Numbered from the stretch's first letter, positions 1-10,702 are shown. The stretch: DNA of 64,000 nt from Rhyacichthys aspro (GCA_036850595.1 CM072158.1:21820578-21884577); one strand, 5' to 3'. The notes: generated by a model not told the origin, from the sequence alone. Made by a program: numbers and translations.

Positions 1-457
1 CAGTGGTCCTTGGTTTAGCGTTATATGAACTAAAAGATCATGGAGGCATTATAAATCTACTATTTGAATATCTTCATGTGTTATATGCTTAAACATAGCT
101 GTTTTACTATTACATATAATATCACATATAAATAAGAATGAGGCTTTATTATTTCACTGTCAAAATGTGCCTCCCTCAAATACTAAAGCATTAATGTACA
201 GAAGTTGCAAATTAGGGAAAGATATTAAAAAAGATATGAGGGATATAATGAAATACGTTCGAAAAACACGGTTTATTTTTTAACAGAGCTAGAAAGGTTT
301 ATCAGACTAAGATGAAAATTTCCTCATGCTTACAACTATGATATAAATAAAAATACTTTAATATTGATAATAATGATCTGATATTTACAGCAGGAGTTAA
401 ACTAAACTTTGTTGTGAAGTTTGTGGACTTACCCTGAGCTGAGAGACGACAGACTGA
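1..457. other. AT-rich DNA, no gene seen
   Basis: Left edge of the window. The sequence is AT-rich with no convincing exon, splice-bounded ORF or repeat structure. The MH2 exons of smad4, expected downstream of the exon at 3,086-3,136, are not here and should lie beyond position 1. Confidence 0.5.
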
Positions 458-1107
458 CCCCGGGGTTCCACTGCATGCGTTGCGGCTCCGCTCCGCTGCG
501 GAATGCCACCGACGGACATCGCACACCCGCGCCCACTGGACGCGTTTCAGATCCGCTGCGCTGCGGAGCGGAGCAGCTCGAAAGAGCATGCGCGAGAAAT
601 ACGAGATGCCGCAAAAAGCAATTGATAAAGACGTGTGCACGACCCATACAACTGTTTATCCAGAAGAAGGAGGACCAGAAAACAAGTTTAGTTTGCAATC
701 ACTTTTACTTCACGGAGACTTTCCTCATTAAATTGAGTACAAAAAAGCTTTGTTTTTGCAGCTTTTACGGCATTTAATGCTTACTCGTGTATATATACGT
801 ATAAATATTTGAAATAAGAAACCTAGGTGCGTATATTTTTGTATTACTTTGAAAATCCGGATGCTGTGCTTGTTTGTTTTCTGTTCTGGTGTGATCTGAT
901 CTGTGTATATTGATGTGGACTAGCTCCGCCATCAAAGAAAATAGAACTGCTACCTATCTCGTTCGCTGCGCTGCGCACTGTCGGATCAGAGCCGCAACGC
1001 AGTGAATGCAGTGGAAATGCTCTCATTGAAAACAACGGATGCGTATTTGTTGCGGAGCGCGTGGCGGAGCAGAATGGAGCCGCAACGCATGCAGTGGAAT
1101 CTGGGGG
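458..1107. mobile_element. Non-autonomous DNA transposon, 650 bp, with TGA duplication
   Basis: The two ends are inverted copies. The left end reads CCCCGGGGTTCCACTGC and the right end, reverse-complemented, reads CCCCCAGATTCCACTGC. Both then continue into CATGCGTTGCGGCTCC. A 3-bp TGA lies directly outside each end (455-457 and 1108-1110), as for PIF/Harbinger-type insertions. The inside is rich in CTGCG/CGCAG palindromes, and the CCACTGCAT..GCGTTGCGG block recurs near 995-1015. The ORFs inside are translations of GC-rich palindromes and do not look like proteins. The superfamily is inferred only from the duplication length. Confidence 0.6.
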
Positions 1108-1912
1108 TGAGAGGCCAGATCCACGACAGTTAGCAGCAGCTGTTAGCATGTTGTTAGCCGTTAGCTTGTTCAGCTCCGGTCAGCTCTGAGATGAAGGGGC
1201 GTGTTTCTGAACCGCGTATTTGAAAAGCCGGCCCAGGATGTGTTTAGACGCTTCCCTCTCTACCCATTTTAGTGACATCCTCCATAGTGTATGGAGCTAT
1301 ATTGGGGTCATAATCTTCAAACGTCAAACTTGAAACTGAAAGTCCAAGTCATATACTTTGAAAAATAGTAAAATGAATTTCACTTTTTTTCTAGGAATTA
1401 TTTTTTCAGATTCAGTTTCAAATGTTATTTTTTAAGTTTCTGATTTTTTTTTCACGTTCAGATTTTTTTGTCACCTTCAGATTTTTTTTTTCACCTTCAG
1501 ATAACCTTTTTTCAGTTTCAGATCACATTTTTTCACTTTCAGATTTTTGACCCTGTTCTTGCGTGGGGGGGTGTGACTAGAGCTGAGGGGCGTGCCGTTG
1601 CTATAGTGACTACATGTTCACTGAAGGCTGGGATGGGCCTCCTTCTTGGTGCGTTCAGGGAGTGTAGGGGAAAGGAGCATTAAATAAACAGCATGCTTAT
1701 TATTATTATTATTATAGATACTGAGCGGCAAAAACAACAAGAATTTCACTTATATTTTCTTTTAATACACTTTAAAGTATAATAACGCTGCATTTTACAC
1801 TGAATATAGGCAATAATTTATATTATTTCATAAAGTTAAGATACTCTGGGAAACTGCGTTTCCCTCCCCCGTGTCCTTCAACGCATGATCCTCGGAACAC
1901 AGGGCAACATGC
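1108..1912. repeat. Low-complexity T/C-rich tract with degenerate repeat units
   Basis: From about 1,380 to 1,556 the sequence is a degenerate tandem array of units like TTTTTTTCACCTTCAGA / TTTCAGTTTCAGATCA, roughly 18-24 bp each. No gene is visible in the rest. Positions 1,860-1,912 are more GC-rich and could be the upstream region of the small candidate gene that starts at 1,913. Confidence 0.5.
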
Positions 1913-2625
1913 ATGGCGTCTCTGCAGCCCACTGACACTCAGGTAAAATATGATTTTGCCATAAACAATAAGTGTTTTAGGGTAACATTAAGGTTAATGA
2001 GGTCCGGAACAAGTTTTCTTTCTGACGTTATAACATACTCGCAACCCAGTTCTGCCCATACAACCTAGGCTCACTGTTTATGCTGTGTTTACATTTCGCG
2101 CATCTTCCATGGCCGCTTTGGCAGGGCTAGCCTGTCGGTCTCGATATGCTAACCTGCTGTCCCGTCTGCTACACTATTACGCAGACTATTGTATTTTAGC
2201 TCTGAACCATTGTTGGGTAAGGTATTGGGGATAGAGAGTTATTTTTATGCACAGTACACATCTAGTACACATCTGTTGTTGTCTTGGTCCTGGTTTAGAC
2301 CTAGTTTAGGAGTGGGTATGGTGGTGTTTTGGACCTGGTTCAGTGTTTGAGAGTCATTAGAAAGTCATTAGATCATTAAAATAGTACATGAGGTAAATCC
2401 TCAGCATTACACAGAAACTTGCTAAAAAATAAACTTAAATGCTTACTAAACCTTTTTATTTTTTGTTGTTGTTAACATTTATTACAGAGTAACTATAGTT
2501 CAGCGGTGGCTGCAGCTGCAAAAGGTCTCATTAATGCACTCACACATAACCTGTCCCGGGACAGCTACAAAGAGAAGAAAGGAGGCAGGAGCAGCCAGGG
2601 CCCTCACCTGTACATCAGGAAATGA
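1913..2625 (+). CDS. Candidate two-exon small protein, 55 aa
   Basis: I do not recognise this gene. Exon 1 (1,913-1,942) is ATG plus nine codons ending in CAG, followed by GTAAAA. Exon 2 starts at 2,488 after a pyrimidine-rich tract and TTACAG, is in phase, and stays open for 45 codons to TGA at 2,623-2,625. The peptide begins MASLQPTDTQ, has an alanine run (AVAAAAKG), then a charged stretch (SRDSYKEKKGGR), and ends PHLYIRK. There is no signal peptide or membrane segment. A further splice pair (AAG|GTATAA at 2,629 and TTTCAG at 2,742) could add another exon or a spliced 3' UTR. It lies downstream of the last smad4 exon seen here, on the opposite strand. It could also be chance splice-like sequence. 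Confidence 0.3.
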
Positions 2626-3085
2626 CAAGGTATAACAATATAATATACTTAATTATCATGTTTCTGTAAGATAATTTAACAATATACAAATGTATACCAA
2701 ATCACTTTTTCTATTACGTAGAGCCTTCCCTGGTTGTTTCAGAACAACAAGCCTGCTTGGGAAACGCAAGCAGACCCCAAAAACGTGCTACTTGCACCAA
2801 AGCCTGGAAGCCTTTCAGTTTCTATGTGTACCTATTAAATGTCCACTCAGAGTCCAAAACACAGAATAGAGAATAATAAGATTACTTTTGAATTTTTACT
2901 TATGATAACACTTCTAAGTGAAAAAGTAAGTCACTCTTGGTTGGTATTTTATGTAGCTCTTCAAATGGCACTGTTATTGATGACCTGATGATGTTTTTGA
3001 TGATCTTTGTATTGTTCAGCCAACACTGACCTAGGCACCCCCCATTATCCCCATACCACCACACTTCAAACCCTGGAACTTTTAC

Positions 3086-3136
3086 CTGGATGGCTGGACA
3101 CAGCAGAGTGGAAAGTGGTGGAACCATGCTGGGGCC
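3086..3136 (-). CDS. smad4: smad4 linker exon (equivalent of human exon 8, 51 nt)
   Basis: A 51-nt exon, exactly the length of human SMAD4 exon 8, acceptor TTTCTTTAG and donor ATCCAG|GTAAAA. It encodes WPQHGSTTFHSAVSSHP, where human has WPVHNELAFQPPISNHP. The WPxH start and S/N-HP end are kept. It ends in phase 1, ready for the APEYWCS start of MH2. That next exon is not present between here and the window start. Confidence 0.92.
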
Positions 3137-3412
3137 CTAAAGAAAAAAAGATTTAGTTAGTGTTTTTACTCCATCACAGAAGTATCACATGGTCAAACCC
3201 ATAGGAAAAAGAGAGCTGTGTGCTCTACTGAGAGGGAAGCTTTAGTCAAATACAGTTGTGAGTGAAATTAGGTACTAAGGAGAGACAGCACTGATTTTTT
3301 TTCACTCAAACCAAATCACAACCTCAGCTTGAATGAGTATTTATACAGAGTATAGTATGTATAAATTGAAAGCTTGATATGTTAAGGCATAAGTTGAGAA
3401 GGCAGATCTTAC

Positions 3413-3514
3413 AGTGTTGACTTTGATGATGATGAAGAGATTGTTGCTGACTGCGACTGTTCTGCTGAGGTGCTACAGGTGCATAAGAGGCAGTGCTGTT
3501 ACCTGTCCAAACAG
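3413..3514 (-). CDS. smad4: smad4 linker exon (equivalent of human exon 7)
   Basis: A 102-nt exon in phase 1-1, acceptor TTTCAG and donor ACACT|GTAAGA. It encodes TVWTGNSTASYAPVAPQQNS followed by RSQQQSLHHHQSQH. The human equivalent has [20 protein letters not shown] and a His/Pro-rich tail, so the WTGxxTAxYxP pattern is conserved. It is separated from the previous linker exon by a 7.5-kb intron that holds the two R4-clade LINE copies. Confidence 0.88.
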
Positions 3515-3715
3515 CTGAAAGTACAAGGAGACACATAAAAAAAAACCTTAAACTAATACTAATGTTAATAAATGAATTCAGGAGGAGGAGTCAGTGGGAG
3601 AACAGAGTGTGCATCTGGCGTTGCTTCACTGAGACCTGGCACTTCTGAACAGAATTATTGTTGCTGATCTGCCTCTTCAGAGTAAATGATGAAGATGTCT
3701 CCTGACCAGCTTGAC

Positions 3716-3739
3716 TCACTCACTCACTCACTCACTCAC
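3716..3739. repeat. (ACTC)n microsatellite
   Basis: Six copies of a 4-bp ACTC unit within the smad4 linker intron. Confidence 0.9.
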
Positions 3740-3925
3740 AGTTCTTCCATATACTACTAAATTAAGTCTACACACTGAACCTTGCTAAAAAAAAAACAAA
3801 AAAAACCCCAAAGCAATTATCTCTGGAAAGCTTCTTAGATGAGAGGGAGGGACAGAAGACAAGACTGCCGAGAAAAAGAAAGCTGCAGGTAAAAGAAAAA
3901 AGAAAAACTGAGCAAACAGGCAAGA

Positions 3926-4327
3926 GCCTTCCATTGAATAACTGCTGCATGGATGAACATGTTTCTCTGATGCAGAGAGTAGTTTTTCATTTCTTTTACA
4001 ACCATGTTGGAAGGCTCATCCTGTGGTTGTTGAAAAGATGTTAATCTGTCTCATTGGGCTCAAATTGTGAAAGAGTGGTTCAGGGAGCAGGACACAGCAT
4101 GTTTACGCATGTATTGGCCACAACAAAGTCCAGACCTTAACCACATTGAGAATCTGTGGGATATGTTTGAGAAGACTTTGTGCAGCTGTTGACTCTCACA
4201 TCATAAATACAAGATCTTGGTGAAAAATGTATTATTATATATAAAACTCTGGACGGGAATAAATGTTGTGACATGCAATGTTATTCCCGTCCAGAAGCAT
4301 GTTCATCCAACTATTCAATGGGAGGCC
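3926..4327 (+). mobile_element. Tc1-like transposon remnant, 402 bp
   Basis: The ends are inverted copies: CCATTGAATA..GGATGAACATG on the left and CATGTTCATCCAACTATTCAATGG on the right in reverse. Between them, about 4,000-4,195 is a decayed Tc1 transposase C-terminus. The pattern ...WPQQSPDLNHIENLWD (catalytic D-x34-E region, DLNxIENLW motif) is readable near 4,110-4,150. At 4,249-4,294 a 13-bp palindrome (CTGGACGGGAATA and its complement) flanks a 20-bp loop. The element has lost most of its coding sequence. Confidence 0.7.
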
Positions 4328-4998
4328 TAAATCTTGCCTATTTGCACAGTTAAATCTAGGTAGCAACTTTTGGTCAGGTAGTATATAAGACAGCAACAAC
4401 AGTTAAGGTGCACAGTTGTGTGGCCAAGGGTATATATGTATATATATTGTGCTCCACGAGATTCGCCTAGCTCTGATGAGTACAGTGTTATTTTGATTTG
4501 ATTTTATACACAGTGCAGGCATATTAAAATAATAATAAAAATCTTTAGCATTTAAATGTTGTATTTCTCAAGGATATGACAGAGATGATATGAGAGTGGT
4601 TTTCTGTCAGGGATTTTTTATGCCATTCAATGCAACGATTCTTTGAGCGTGGTTACACCAGTGAGAGACCAATTGGTAAAACAGTACTCAATATGCAAGA
4701 GAATCATAGCATCCAAAAACATTATTGCTTCCTTTATTGTCAGCGTAGTCCTGACCTGTCTGAAATTGTATTTGATTGTTTTAGAGATATTTTTTACGTG
4801 ATTTTTGAAAATGAGAGAGGAGTCAAGAAAACACCAAAGTATTTCAATTCTCTTACCAATTCAATACCTTTTTAGTGTTTAAAACGAGACACGATTTTAT
4901 GAGCCATTCTTGGATGTGGGTTATTGCAGAGTAATAATGTGGCTGACTTCTTTGATGTTTGGTGTAAATATTACTGTCATCCACGTACATTTGTACAC

Positions 4999-5071
<73 letters not shown>

Positions 5072-5091
5072 TTTTTTTTTTTTTTTTTTGC
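4999..5091. repeat. Compound microsatellite (AT)n(AC)n(AT)n(AG)n(T)n
   Basis: Consecutive dinucleotide runs ending in an 18-bp T tract. The T tract directly abuts a LINE fragment lying on the minus strand. Confidence 0.95.
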
Positions 5092-5440
5092 ATGCCTCCA
5101 GTAGATCATTTATGTAGACGGAGGATTTTGTTGTCAACTGTGTCAAATGCCTTTTTTAGATTTACAAAGGCAGTATTAATACAACTATCCAGGAAGCTTT
5201 TAGTTTTCTCCAAAAACACACTAATAGCGTAGAAATAAACTTTTGATAGGCACAAAATCCAAACTGCATGGGATGCAGAGGAGTATGGCCCTTATTCATG
5301 AAATGGGTTGGTGGAGCACAGTAAAAGCGACTCCTCACGGTCTTTCTAGAAGAAATAGAATGCTGATCTTTTTACAGTCAAATTACCAGTTTATCGCAAC
5401 AGGTTTAAGCTGTTATGCACCGTGGCTGTGAAGTAATCAT
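5092..5440 (-). pseudogene. Non-LTR retrotransposon RT fragment
   Basis: On the minus strand the sequence around 5,110-5,165 reads AFVNLKKAFDTVDNKILRLH, the conserved RT block A (xxDLKKAFDTVDH) of fish LINEs, preceded by HPMQFGF, a degenerate form of the QFGFRP block. Several stops and frameshifts are present. It is too short to place in a clade. Confidence 0.7.
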
Positions 5441-5715
5441 AACTGGTCCACCAAACAGTAACAAACCTCCCTAAATTAAAAGATGAGCCTTCAGAATTTT
5501 TAAATGAAAACAACGTAAACAAGGACAGAGACAATTAAGAGCTTCTCACAACATCTCACAACATTTTGGATTAAAGTCAAGGCAGAATGTAATGTTCTGG
5601 GATGATATGGCAACAGGAGTTGGTAGGTGACAAGGACTGGAACAGTACTGGCACAGGCTGCCCTCAGAAAACAAGGAGCACGGGCTGCGCTCTGGAAGGA
5701 GGGCGTGCAGACGTG

Positions 5716-5880
5716 CAGAGATGAAGCACTGAGCTGAAGACAGGATCTGGCGTGCGGAGACAAAACACTGAGCCAAAGACAGGAAGAAGCGTGCAGAAAC
5801 AAAATGCAGAGCTGGAGACAGAAACAGGCGTGCAGAGCAAAGCGCTGAACTGAAGACAGGTAACACATGCAGAGGTGGTA
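5716..5880. repeat. 39-bp minisatellite, about four copies
   Basis: Diverged units begin GTGCAGAGA and contain CACTGAGCTGAAGACAGG, at about 5,716, 5,754, 5,793 and 5,832. The Cys/Leu-rich minus-strand ORFs here are translations of this array. Confidence 0.8.
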
Positions 5881-5944
5881 ACAGGAGGATCCTGCTAAGT
5901 AAGGTGAATACTCACAGAGGCAGACCCTGGCAGGTAGACAGACT

Positions 5945-7062
5945 TGAAGTAGCTGGTAGCGAATCTGGTCATACGTTCACACGACGGTACCTCCAGCACC
6001 TCTTCCTCTTTATTTCGCTGCCTGAGACATTCACTAAGTACTTTATCTGTTGGGGCCATTTTCCTGATGTATTCCAGGATCTTGGATGTTTCGTCCTGGA
6101 TAGTAGTTTGGACTGTCACTAGTCCTCTGCCTCCTTCATTGCGCTTAGTGTACAGTCTCAGGGTGCTAGATTTGGGTAAAACCCTCCATGCATGGTGAGG
6201 AGCTTCCTTGTTTTCACGTCTGTGGTTTGTATCTCTTCCTTTGGCCAGCTTATTATTCCAGCAGGGTATCTGATTACTTGCAGGGCATAGCTGTAAATTC
6301 CCCTGACCTTGTTTTTGCCATTGAGCTGACTTCATTGGACTTGCCATACTCGTTATAGGTATTTGGCTGCTGCATTTCTTGTGGCCTCTTCAAGGTTGCC
6401 ATTTACTAGTGGGATTCCCAGGTGCTTGTAGTTCTCCTCAATGTCTGCTATTGTGCCTTCTGGGAGTGAGACCCCTTCTTTATGGACTACCTTCCCTCTC
6501 TTTGTCACCATCCGACCACACTTCTCAAGTCCGAATCACATTCCAATGTCATTGCTGCAATGTCTCGTTTGCTCTTAGATATACAGTATACAGCTTGATG
6601 TCATCCATGTAGAGGAGGTGATTGATGGTGGCCCTACTTCTGAGTCGGTATCCATAGCCAGTCTTGATGATTATTTGGCTGAAGGGGTTCAGACCTATGC
6701 AGAACAGCAATGGGGACAGAGCATCTCCTTAGTATATGCCACATTTGATGGACACTTGTGCAATTGGCTTGCAATTGACCTCAAGGGTGGTTTTCCACAG
6801 CCTCATCAAGTTTGCATTGAAGGATCTTAAGAGTCCTGTTGATGTTGTACATCTCCAAGCATTCCATGATCCATGTGTGTGGCATTGAGTCGTAGGCTTT
6901 CTTGTAATCAATCCAGGCGGTGCACAGATTGGTCTGCCTGGTTTTGCAGTTGCGAGCAACTGTTATGTTTACCAGCAGCAGGTGTTTTGCTTCTATGGTA
7001 TTTCTACCAATGCCCTTCTGTGCTGTGCTCATGTATTGACCCATATCCAGCAAATCTACTTT
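5945..7062 (-). mobile_element. R4-clade (Rex6/Dong-like) LINE, truncated copy 2
   Basis: Minus-strand relic of the same family as the copy at 7.2-10.7 kb. It contains the RT region with CTAWIDYKKAYDSMPHTWI (block A) near 6,900, the region after the catalytic motif (KGVSLPEGTIADIE), and the post-RT region with GKNKVRGI..YPAGIISWPKEE and STLRLYTKRNEGGRGL (6,347-5,945). The YMDD stretch is damaged and frameshifts are frequent. The C-terminal endonuclease is missing. Confidence 0.75.
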
Positions 7063-7200
7063 TGAATGGCTAAAAAAAACCCAAAATGAAGGTTTTGGCG
7101 AGGCCAAGTCAAGACTTGAATCAGATTAAAATGCTGTGAGATGACTGGAACGGCAGTTCATGCTCAAAAATGCTCCAATGTGGCTGAATTAAAACAGTCA
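7063..7200 (+). pseudogene. Tc1-like transposase C-terminal scrap
   Basis: The text NPKMKVLARPSQDLNQIKML..ERQFMLKNAPMWLN is readable with frameshifts. It aligns with the better preserved copy at 39.7-40.2 kb (KMKVLKWPSQCLDFSLIE...RKPSNVAVLKQ). It abuts LINE copy 2 and probably marks where one element inserted into or recombined with the other. Confidence 0.55.
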
Positions 7201-7251
7201 TATATATAAAAAAAAATTCCCATCTCACTCTACCCGGGTGGTCTCATCCTT

Positions 7252-7917
7252 TCAAGCTCGGGTCCTCTTCCAGAGGGCTGGGAGCTTGTGGGTTCTGCGC
7301 AGTATCTTAGCTGTTCCTAGAACTGCACTTTTCTGGACTGAGATGTCTGATGTTTTTCCTGGGATCTGCTTTAGCCACTCCTCCAGTTTGGGGGTCACTG
7401 CCCCGAGTGCCCCGATGACCACAGGTACCACTGATGCCTTCACTCTCCAGGCTTTTTCAAGCTCCTCTTTGAGGCCCTGGTATTTCTTTAGTTTCTCATG
7501 TTCCTTTTTCCTGATGTTGCCATCACTTGGTATTGCTACGTCAACCACAACAGCTTTCCTCTGTTGTTTGTCCACCACCACAATTTCCGGTTGGTTCGCC
7601 ATTACCATTTTGTCAGTCTGGATTTGGAAGTCCCACAGGATCTTGGTGCGCTCGTTCTCTACCACCTTAGGAGGTGTTTCCCACTTTGACCTTGGGATTT
7701 CCAGTCCATACTCTGCACAGATGTTCCTATACACTATGCCAGCCACTTGGTTGTGACGTTCCATGTATGCTTTTCCTGCCAGCATCTTACACCCTGCAGT
7801 TATGTGCTGGATTGTCTCAGGGGCCTCTTTGCACAGCCTACACCTTGGGTCTTGTCTGGTGTGGTAGATCTTGGCCTCTATTGCTCTGGTGTTCAGGGCC
7901 TGTTCCTGTGCAGCCAT
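7252..7917 (-). pseudogene. Restriction-like endonuclease domain of R4-clade LINE
   Basis: An open 221-codon stretch. Near its N-terminus is a CCHC knuckle, CRLCKEAPETIQHITAGC (C-x2-C-x8-H-x4-C). Further on is the PD-(D/E)xK-like signature QPEIVVVDKQQRKAVVVDVA with the flanking IPSDGNIRKKEHEKLKKYQ. This is the target-nicking nuclease typical of the R2/R4 groups. It is surprisingly intact compared with the RT half, but it is separated from it by stops and has no credible start of its own. Confidence 0.82.
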
Positions 7918-8455
7918 GATGAGTGCCTCTGTGCTGTCCTTCAGTGCAGCTCATTGTAGCCATTGGTAGGATTTCTTGATATCAGCCATTTCAGTTATCT
8001 GACGGTGTACATCCCATGTAGGGGTTTGTCCTCCCATGATGGTACCTCCAGCACCTCTTCCTCTGTTCGCCATTGTTTGAGACTTTCACTGAGCACGTCA
8101 TCTGTTGGGGCCTTATCCTTGATGTATTTATGGATCTTGGATGTTTCATCTTGGACAGTGGCTCTCACACTCACTAGTCCTCGGCCTCCTTCCTTATGGC
8201 TAGTGTACAGTCTCAAGGTGCTGGATTTGGGATGGAACCCTCCATGCATGGTTAGGAGCTTCCGTGTCTTAACATCTGTGGTCTGTATCTCTTCCTTTGG
8301 CCAGCTTATTATTCCTGCAGGGTATCTGATCACTGGCAGGGTGTAGCTGTTTATTGCCCGGATCTTGTTCTTGCCATTGAGCCTTCTTAGGACTTGCCTT
8401 ACTCGTTGTAGCTGTGGCTCCTTTCCTTGTGGCCTCGTCGAGGTTGCCATATAGT

Positions 8456-9228
8456 CCATAAAGAAGGGGTCAAATGATCTGCATTCCGTAGATTGCAGAA
8501 AGTTTGGGAGCTCTTCAAGTTTTCATTTCATTTTTCTACATTTTGTTGTACTTTTTTTTGCTTCATATTTTTCTTCATTATCTCTGATGGATACCACAAC
8601 CAGGATTGTTTATACAAGAAAAGATCTGCTGGATCTATGAGGGAGCAGTATCTTTGGTGTTCGTAATCTGGTTCCAGTGGACATAAAGAGGAGATACAGA
8701 GCCTGCAGAGCTGGGAAACAAAGGAAGAACAGTAGATGGAGGTATAAGCCATTTGTGCCAAGGATTTTAATGGGAAATGTGAATTCCTTGCCAAATAAGA
8801 TTGATGAACTGGAGGCTCTCATGAGAACCACCAAGTCCTATGGTGAGTGTAGCCTTTTGCTTTCCACTGAGTCCTGGCTAAACAATAACATCCCGGACTC
8901 ATCTGTGGACTTAAATGAATTCACACTGATCAGAGCAGATAGAGATGCCTCAAGTGGGAGGAGTAAAGGAGATGTCGTCGTGGTTACAGTTTCTATTCAA
9001 CCAAGAGCTGTACCAGACACTGCCTGTGACATCATCAGTGGAGCTGTTTCCAGGTTACAGACCCAGCATCCTGATGCCCTCTTCATCATATCAGCCATGT
9101 TACAAGCCACAGTGAGCTGCAGGACAGAACGCCACAAGAACTCTTTCTTCCCGACTGCCATAAGACTGTATAATCAGTCTTATTGCAGATGAAGATTAGA
9201 AGAGCACCAAGATTGATTTGATTTGCTT
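8456..9228 (+). mobile_element. Internally deleted APE-type LINE nested in the R4-clade LINE
   Basis: Plus-strand insertion between two points that are contiguous in LINE copy 2 (GAGGTTGCCAT before, TGGGAT.CCAGG after). ORF 8,677-9,192 encodes the start of an APE endonuclease (GNVNSLPNKIDELEALMRTT, STESWLNNNIPDSS, FTLIRADRDASSGRSKGD), jumps to TQHPDALFIIS, then directly to the extreme C-terminus of the polyprotein (CRTERHKNSFFPTAIRLYNQ). Nearly all of RT is missing, yet the reading frame is kept. This is a mini-LINE with both ends of the parent. Confidence 0.75.
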
Positions 9229-9239
9229 GTGGGATACCA

Positions 9240-10145
9240 GGGTACTTGTAACTGTCCTCAATGTCTGCTATTGTTCCTTCTGGGAGTGAGACCCCTTCTG
9301 TATGGACTACCTTCCCTTTCTTTGTCACCATCCGACCACACTTCTCAAGTCTGAATGACATTCCGATATCAGTGCTGTAGGTCCTGGTGGTGTGGATCAG
9401 TGAGTCAATGTCTCGCTCAGTCTTGGCATACAGCTTTATGTCATCCATGTAGAGGAGGTGATTGATGGTGGTCTCATTCTTGAGTCAGTATCCATAGCCA
9501 GTCTTGTTGATTATTTGGCTGAGGGGGTTCAGACCTATGCAAAACAGCAGTGGGGACAGAGCATCTCCTTGGTATATGCCACATTTGATGTAGACTTGTG
9601 CAAGTGGCTTGCAATTGGCCTCAAGGGTAGTTTTCCACAGCCCCATTGAGTTTGCAATGAAGACTCTCAAAGTCCTGTTGATGTGGCATTGAGTCACAGG
9701 CTTTCTTGTAATCAATGCAGGCAGCGCACAGGTTGGTGTGTCAGGTTTTGCAGTTTTGGGCGATTGTTTGGTCTACCAGTAGCTGGTGTTTGGCTCCTCT
9801 GGTATCTCTACCAATGCCCTTCTGTGCTATGCTCAAGTATTGATCCATGTGCCCACTTGTCTTAGCCGCTATGATGCCTGACATGAGCTTCCATGTTGTG
9901 GAGAGACAGGTTATTGGCCGATAGTTGGATGGGACCGTACCCTTCGAGGGATCCTTCAGGATCAGGATTATGCGCCCTTCAGTTAGCCATTCAGGGTGGG
10001 TCCCATCCTTTAGCAGCTGGTTCATTTGTGCTGCCAGGCGCTCATGGAGTGCAGTGAGCTTCTTAAGCCAGTAGGCATGGATCATGTCAGGCCCTGGTGC
10101 TGTCCAGTTCTTCATACCTGAGACTCTTTCTTGGATGTCTGCCAC
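9240..10145 (-). pseudogene. Reverse transcriptase domain of R4-clade LINE
   Basis: Readable RT blocks in order: NWTAPGPDMIHAYWLKKL, then TEGRIILILKDPSKG..NYRPITCLST at 9,741-10,145, then IKCGIYQGDALSPLLFCI at 9,485-9,715, then the catalytic motif YMDDIKLYAKT at about 9,440. One stop lies just before the YMDD block, and a short deletion has removed part of block A. The family reverse-transcribes its own mRNA at a nicked chromosomal target; this copy cannot do so. Confidence 0.85.
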
Positions 10146-10702
10146 AGTTATGGATACTGGGTTCTGCTCAGGGAGGTTGCTGTGGTCTTCTCTTAGAGAG
10201 ATTAGCCACTGTGCACTGCTGTTGTGTGATGCCTCCTTCTCCCATATGCCTTTCCAGTACTGTTCAGTCTCCAGCCTTGGTGGGTCAGTACACTTTAGCT
10301 GGCTGTGTTGAGAAGAGCCGGTTTATTCGCCTGGCTTCACTTTCTCTCGTGTACCTCTTTAAGCGGCTGGCCAAGGCTTGGAGCCTTTGTTTGGCAGTTT
10401 CCAGTGCTTCAGGTATGGGCATCTGGCTGTACCTCTTGGGTACTGTTTTTTTCATTGCACCTTTCTGGAGCTCTGACAGTTGGCTCACTTCTCTCCGTGC
10501 TGCCTTGATTTTAGCCTCCAACCTACTTTTCCATGCTCTGCATGCTCCACCTGACGCAGACCTTGTTTGACCGGGCAATGTCTGAGCCGGTGTCTCGTAT
10601 GTTTCATTAACTCTCATCATTGTATGAGGTAGACAGTAGCGCCAAGGGTCTTGCCTAAGGACCCACACTGGATGTTGGTATTTGCCATATATATATATAT
10701 AT

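Larger units (their letters stand above)
7238..10668 (-). mobile_element. R4-clade (Rex6/Dong-like) LINE, near full-length copy 1
   Basis: A minus-strand non-LTR element read from 10,668 to 7,238. Order: an N-terminal helical segment (10,285-10,668), RT (10,145 to about 9,240), post-RT region (8,459-7,995), a CCHC knuckle and a restriction-like endonuclease (7,917-7,252). R4-clade LINEs of fish (Rex6) have this order, with the endonuclease downstream of RT instead of an N-terminal APE domain. The copy is dead, with frameshifts near 10,150-10,280, 9,720 and 9,480 and a 770-bp insertion at about 8,456-9,228. Confidence 0.8.

Noticed and set aside
302..1149. Several 80-118-aa ORFs on both strands
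   Set aside because: They are open because of GC-rich palindromes in a non-autonomous transposon; no protein motif, and both strands are equally open.
4853..5146. ORFs of 62-97 aa with YIYIYI/SLSLSL runs
   Set aside because: These are translations of the AT/AC/AG microsatellite.
5500..5868. Cys/Leu-rich minus-strand ORFs resembling a signal-peptide protein
   Set aside because: Periodic translation of a 39-bp minisatellite; two overlapping frames are open at once.
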